Shown here: in pieces, positions 62,345 to 64,000 of the stretch | How positions within the stretch are numbered: the stretch's first letter is position 1 | How the letters are laid out: every line of letters starts with the position of its first letter | The notes under the pieces: model-generated | Told to the model about the DNA's origin: nothing | Seen by the model: only the letters and a program-made list of their open reading frames with translations | The model's database searches: none | Position numbers and translations under genes: made by a program | Source of the DNA: Lachnospiraceae bacterium M18-1 | Lineage (GTDB): Bacteria > Bacillota > Clostridia > Lachnospirales > Lachnospiraceae | NCBI GenBank assembly: GCA_000403295.2 | Contig: KE159611.1 | Coordinates: 617,545 to 681,544, forward strand | DNA length: 64,000 nt | Direction of reading: 5' to 3'

Positions 62345-63814
62345 ATGATTAAATACTGGCAATCCATGCACGACTACCTGCACTTTTTCCACGAATCCAA
62401 AGTACATTTTGATTCTTCTGAAAGAACAAGGCTACATACAGAGCTTTGGAAACCCTGGCAGAAACTCCGCTGCTTCGATACCGACAGGGCAATGGAAGTT
62501 CTTCTGCCTTTTTATTCCGCCACCGGCAGGCCCGCCAAGAACCAGCCCCAGATCTTAAGGTCCTTCATCCTTTTCTTCTTCCTTTATTCCGAAGGACTCA
62601 CACCTTCCTCTCTTACTTTATGGGTGGACAGGCTCAAACACGACCGCGTCCTTGCTGCCCTCATCGGTTGTACCACGGATTCCCTGCCCCCGCTCGGTTC
62701 CTATTTTGACTTCATGGACCGTCTCTGGGCTGCACCTGAATCTGACCGATACTCCCGTAATAAGCTCCTTCCGGCCTCCTGGAACAACAAAAAACCTGAA
62801 AAACCGAAAGGCAAAAAGCAGAAAGCGCAGGAAAGCAAGACCAAAATTACAGAACTCATTGCCAACCGCCTGATGGATGGCCGGGACATTCCTTTTCATT
62901 TTGAGCAGCGGCTCCAGCTTCTCTTTTACCATGCCGCCGTTCTCCCTTCCATCGAATGCGGCCTGATCCCAAAGGAACACCTGACTGTTTCCGGCGATGG
63001 CACTGCCGTCCATACCCACTCCTGCCCTCGCGGACACCACAGGGAAGACGCGCCCGAAACTCTGCGCCACTTCCCTGACCCGGATGCTTCCTGGGGATGG
63101 GACAGCGACCTGGAAAAGTTTTACTTCGGCTATACACTCTTCCAGCTCTCCTGTTATAACAGCGGACTGAAAGCGGACCTCCCTCTCCTCCTTCGCTTTA
63201 CCAGCGCTAAGAGACATGATTCTGTCAGCTTTCTCGTTGCTTTCCATGAACTGGAAAAACATATGCCCGCTCTTCCCATCGAAAATATCTGCCTCGACTC
63301 CGCCATGGACAATTACCCGACTTACCGTCTCCTGAAAAGCAGGAACATCCGGGCGTTTATCGACCTGAACAATCAATGCGGGCGACCTAAGACGATTCCT
63401 GATACCATAACCATTGACAGGGACGGAACCCCCATCTGTCAGGAGAAGAAACGCATGGTCCCAAACGGCTATGACAAGTCCAGCGGCTACCTCATGTGGC
63501 GGTGCCCTTTCGGGAAAGACCATTGTACAAAATGTAAAAACAGCTGTACTTCTTCTAAATACGGCAGGGGCATCAAGACCAGGCCTGAATGGGATATCCG
63601 CCTGTACACAGAGATCCCACGCGGGACAGAAACTTATAAAAGGATTTATAACCAGCGGACGGCAACGGAGCGGATCAACAACAGGATCCTGAATGATTAT
63701 GGCCTGCACCGCATGATGATCCATACAAAAAAGCATTACTCTTTCATGACCACTATGATTGGCATCTGCATCCATCTGGATGCCCGCTATAAACAGGCAC
63801 AGGCTGAGGCCTGA
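62345..63814 (+). CDS. DDE transposase of the 1.9-kb IS, copy 2
   Basis: 489 aa, identical to the copy at 14812-16281 except for one residue (Gly410 in place of Val). The same catalytic Asp, Asp, Glu candidates and the cysteine cluster are present, and the AAGGAGG site is kept. Both copies have intact frames, so either could be the active source. Here the IS lies inside the transposase gene that begins at 61014. Confidence 0.85.
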   Translation: MIKYWQSMHDYLHFFHESKVHFDSSERTRLHTELWKPWQKLRCFDTDRAMEVLLPFYSATGRPAKNQPQILRSFILFFFLYSEGLTPSSLTLWVDRLKHDRVLAALIGCTTDSLPPLGSYFDFMDRLWAAPESDRYSRNKLLPASWNNKKPEKPKGKKQKAQESKTKITELIANRLMDGRDIPFHFEQRLQLLFYHAAVLPSIECGLIPKEHLTVSGDGTAVHTHSCPRGHHREDAPETLRHFPDPDASWGWDSDLEKFYFGYTLFQLSCYNSGLKADLPLLLRFTSAKRHDSVSFLVAFHELEKHMPALPIENICLDSAMDNYPTYRLLKSRNIRAFIDLNNQCGRPKTIPDTITIDRDGTPICQEKKRMVPNGYDKSSGYLMWRCPFGKDHCTKCKNSCTSSKYGRGIKTRPEWDIRLYTEIPRGTETYKRIYNQRTATERINNRILNDYGLHRMMIHTKKHYSFMTTMIGICIHLDARYKQAQAEA

Positions 63815-64000
63815 CTTTTATCTGCTCTTTATGCAAATGCTTTCAAACCTCCGTTTTTCGAAGGTTTAAAAACCATGCCCTTCTTTATCCAGCGTTTCAT
63901 CCATCCGTCTTTCATTCCCCTCTATATCATTTCTAACACCTCTGCCTTTTTATTGCATCCCTATTTTTCTCAAATGCTTATTGGGTTTCCGAGACCCCTC

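Larger units (their letters stand above)
62098..64000 (+). mobile_element. 1903-bp insertion sequence, copy 2
   Basis: Starts with GAGCGGTCTCGG as in copy 1. The last base of the window equals the predicted right end (GACCCCTC). Nearly identical to copy 1; one base differs in the transposase gene. The target duplication cannot be seen. Confidence 0.88.

Overview
The window looks like a chromosome segment of a gut-type, spore-forming, anaerobic Firmicute, most likely a member of the Lachnospiraceae (Blautia, Dorea or Ruminococcus gnavus-like). This rests on a neighbouring spoIID/spoIIQ pair, a PerR-type regulator followed by a rubredoxin-first (reverse) rubrerythrin, an isoleucyl-tRNA synthetase behind a T-box leader, a purine riboswitch in front of an NCS2 permease, strong AGGAGG ribosome sites and the PD-(D/E)XK AAA-ATPase genes common in that family. 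The assignment comes from gene content only; no rRNA or tRNA gene was seen.

Layout. 0-6.4 kb: a partial low-complexity protein, a small unknown protein, a MecA-type adaptor, a DUF1858 protein, an AT-rich gap with four DnaA-box-like sites, a secreted SH3/NlpC-P60 hydrolase, then perR and rubrerythrin. 6.3-11.1 kb: a decayed integrative element whose two ends carry the same 46-bp piece of the rubrerythrin 3' end. It holds a HEPN/MNT toxin-antitoxin pair, broken regulators, and an integrase remnant split by a 2.16-kb IS with a 9-bp target duplication. 11.4-14.5 kb: a GyrI-like protein, a GIY-YIG protein and spoIIQ/spoIID. A 1.9-kb IS (14565-16467) sits between spoIID and its probable sigma-E promoter. 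16.5-32.2 kb: housekeeping genes, almost all on the minus strand (membrane protein, glycogen phosphorylase, IleS with T-box, D,D-carboxypeptidase, FHA protein, purine permease with riboswitch, Pgi, a large membrane-anchored unknown).

32.7-45.2 kb: three AAA-ATPase genes (one with two in-frame palindromic insertions, one cut short), FeoA-FeoB, adenine deaminase, an amidohydrolase remnant, an HTH-cupin regulator, a YitT protein and a HTH-Uma2 protein. 45.5-52.5 kb: a GNAT protein, a response regulator and intramembrane-sensing kinase, an MFS transporter, and a four-gene ABC export operon. The promoter of that operon carries TTYAC repeats at an 11-bp pitch, a likely binding site for the neighbouring OmpR-type regulator. 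52.5-56.3 kb: an sce7726 protein, a nucleobase deaminase-CodB-small membrane protein operon and a GntR/UTRA regulator. 56.3-58.5 kb: a collapsed prophage head module with a compact multi-helix RNA candidate. 58.8-64 kb: an IS66 remnant, a transposase cut by a second copy of the 1.9-kb IS, and that IS copy, whose predicted right end is the last base of the window.

A family of short intergenic palindromic elements with GTTACTGTTCACA ends recurs across the window, with stems that change on both sides yet still pair. The most unusual signals are the rubrerythrin attachment duplication, the IS in the spoIID promoter, the in-frame palindromes in an ATPase gene, the phased operator in front of the ABC operon, the structured RNA in the prophage remnant and the palindromic element family.
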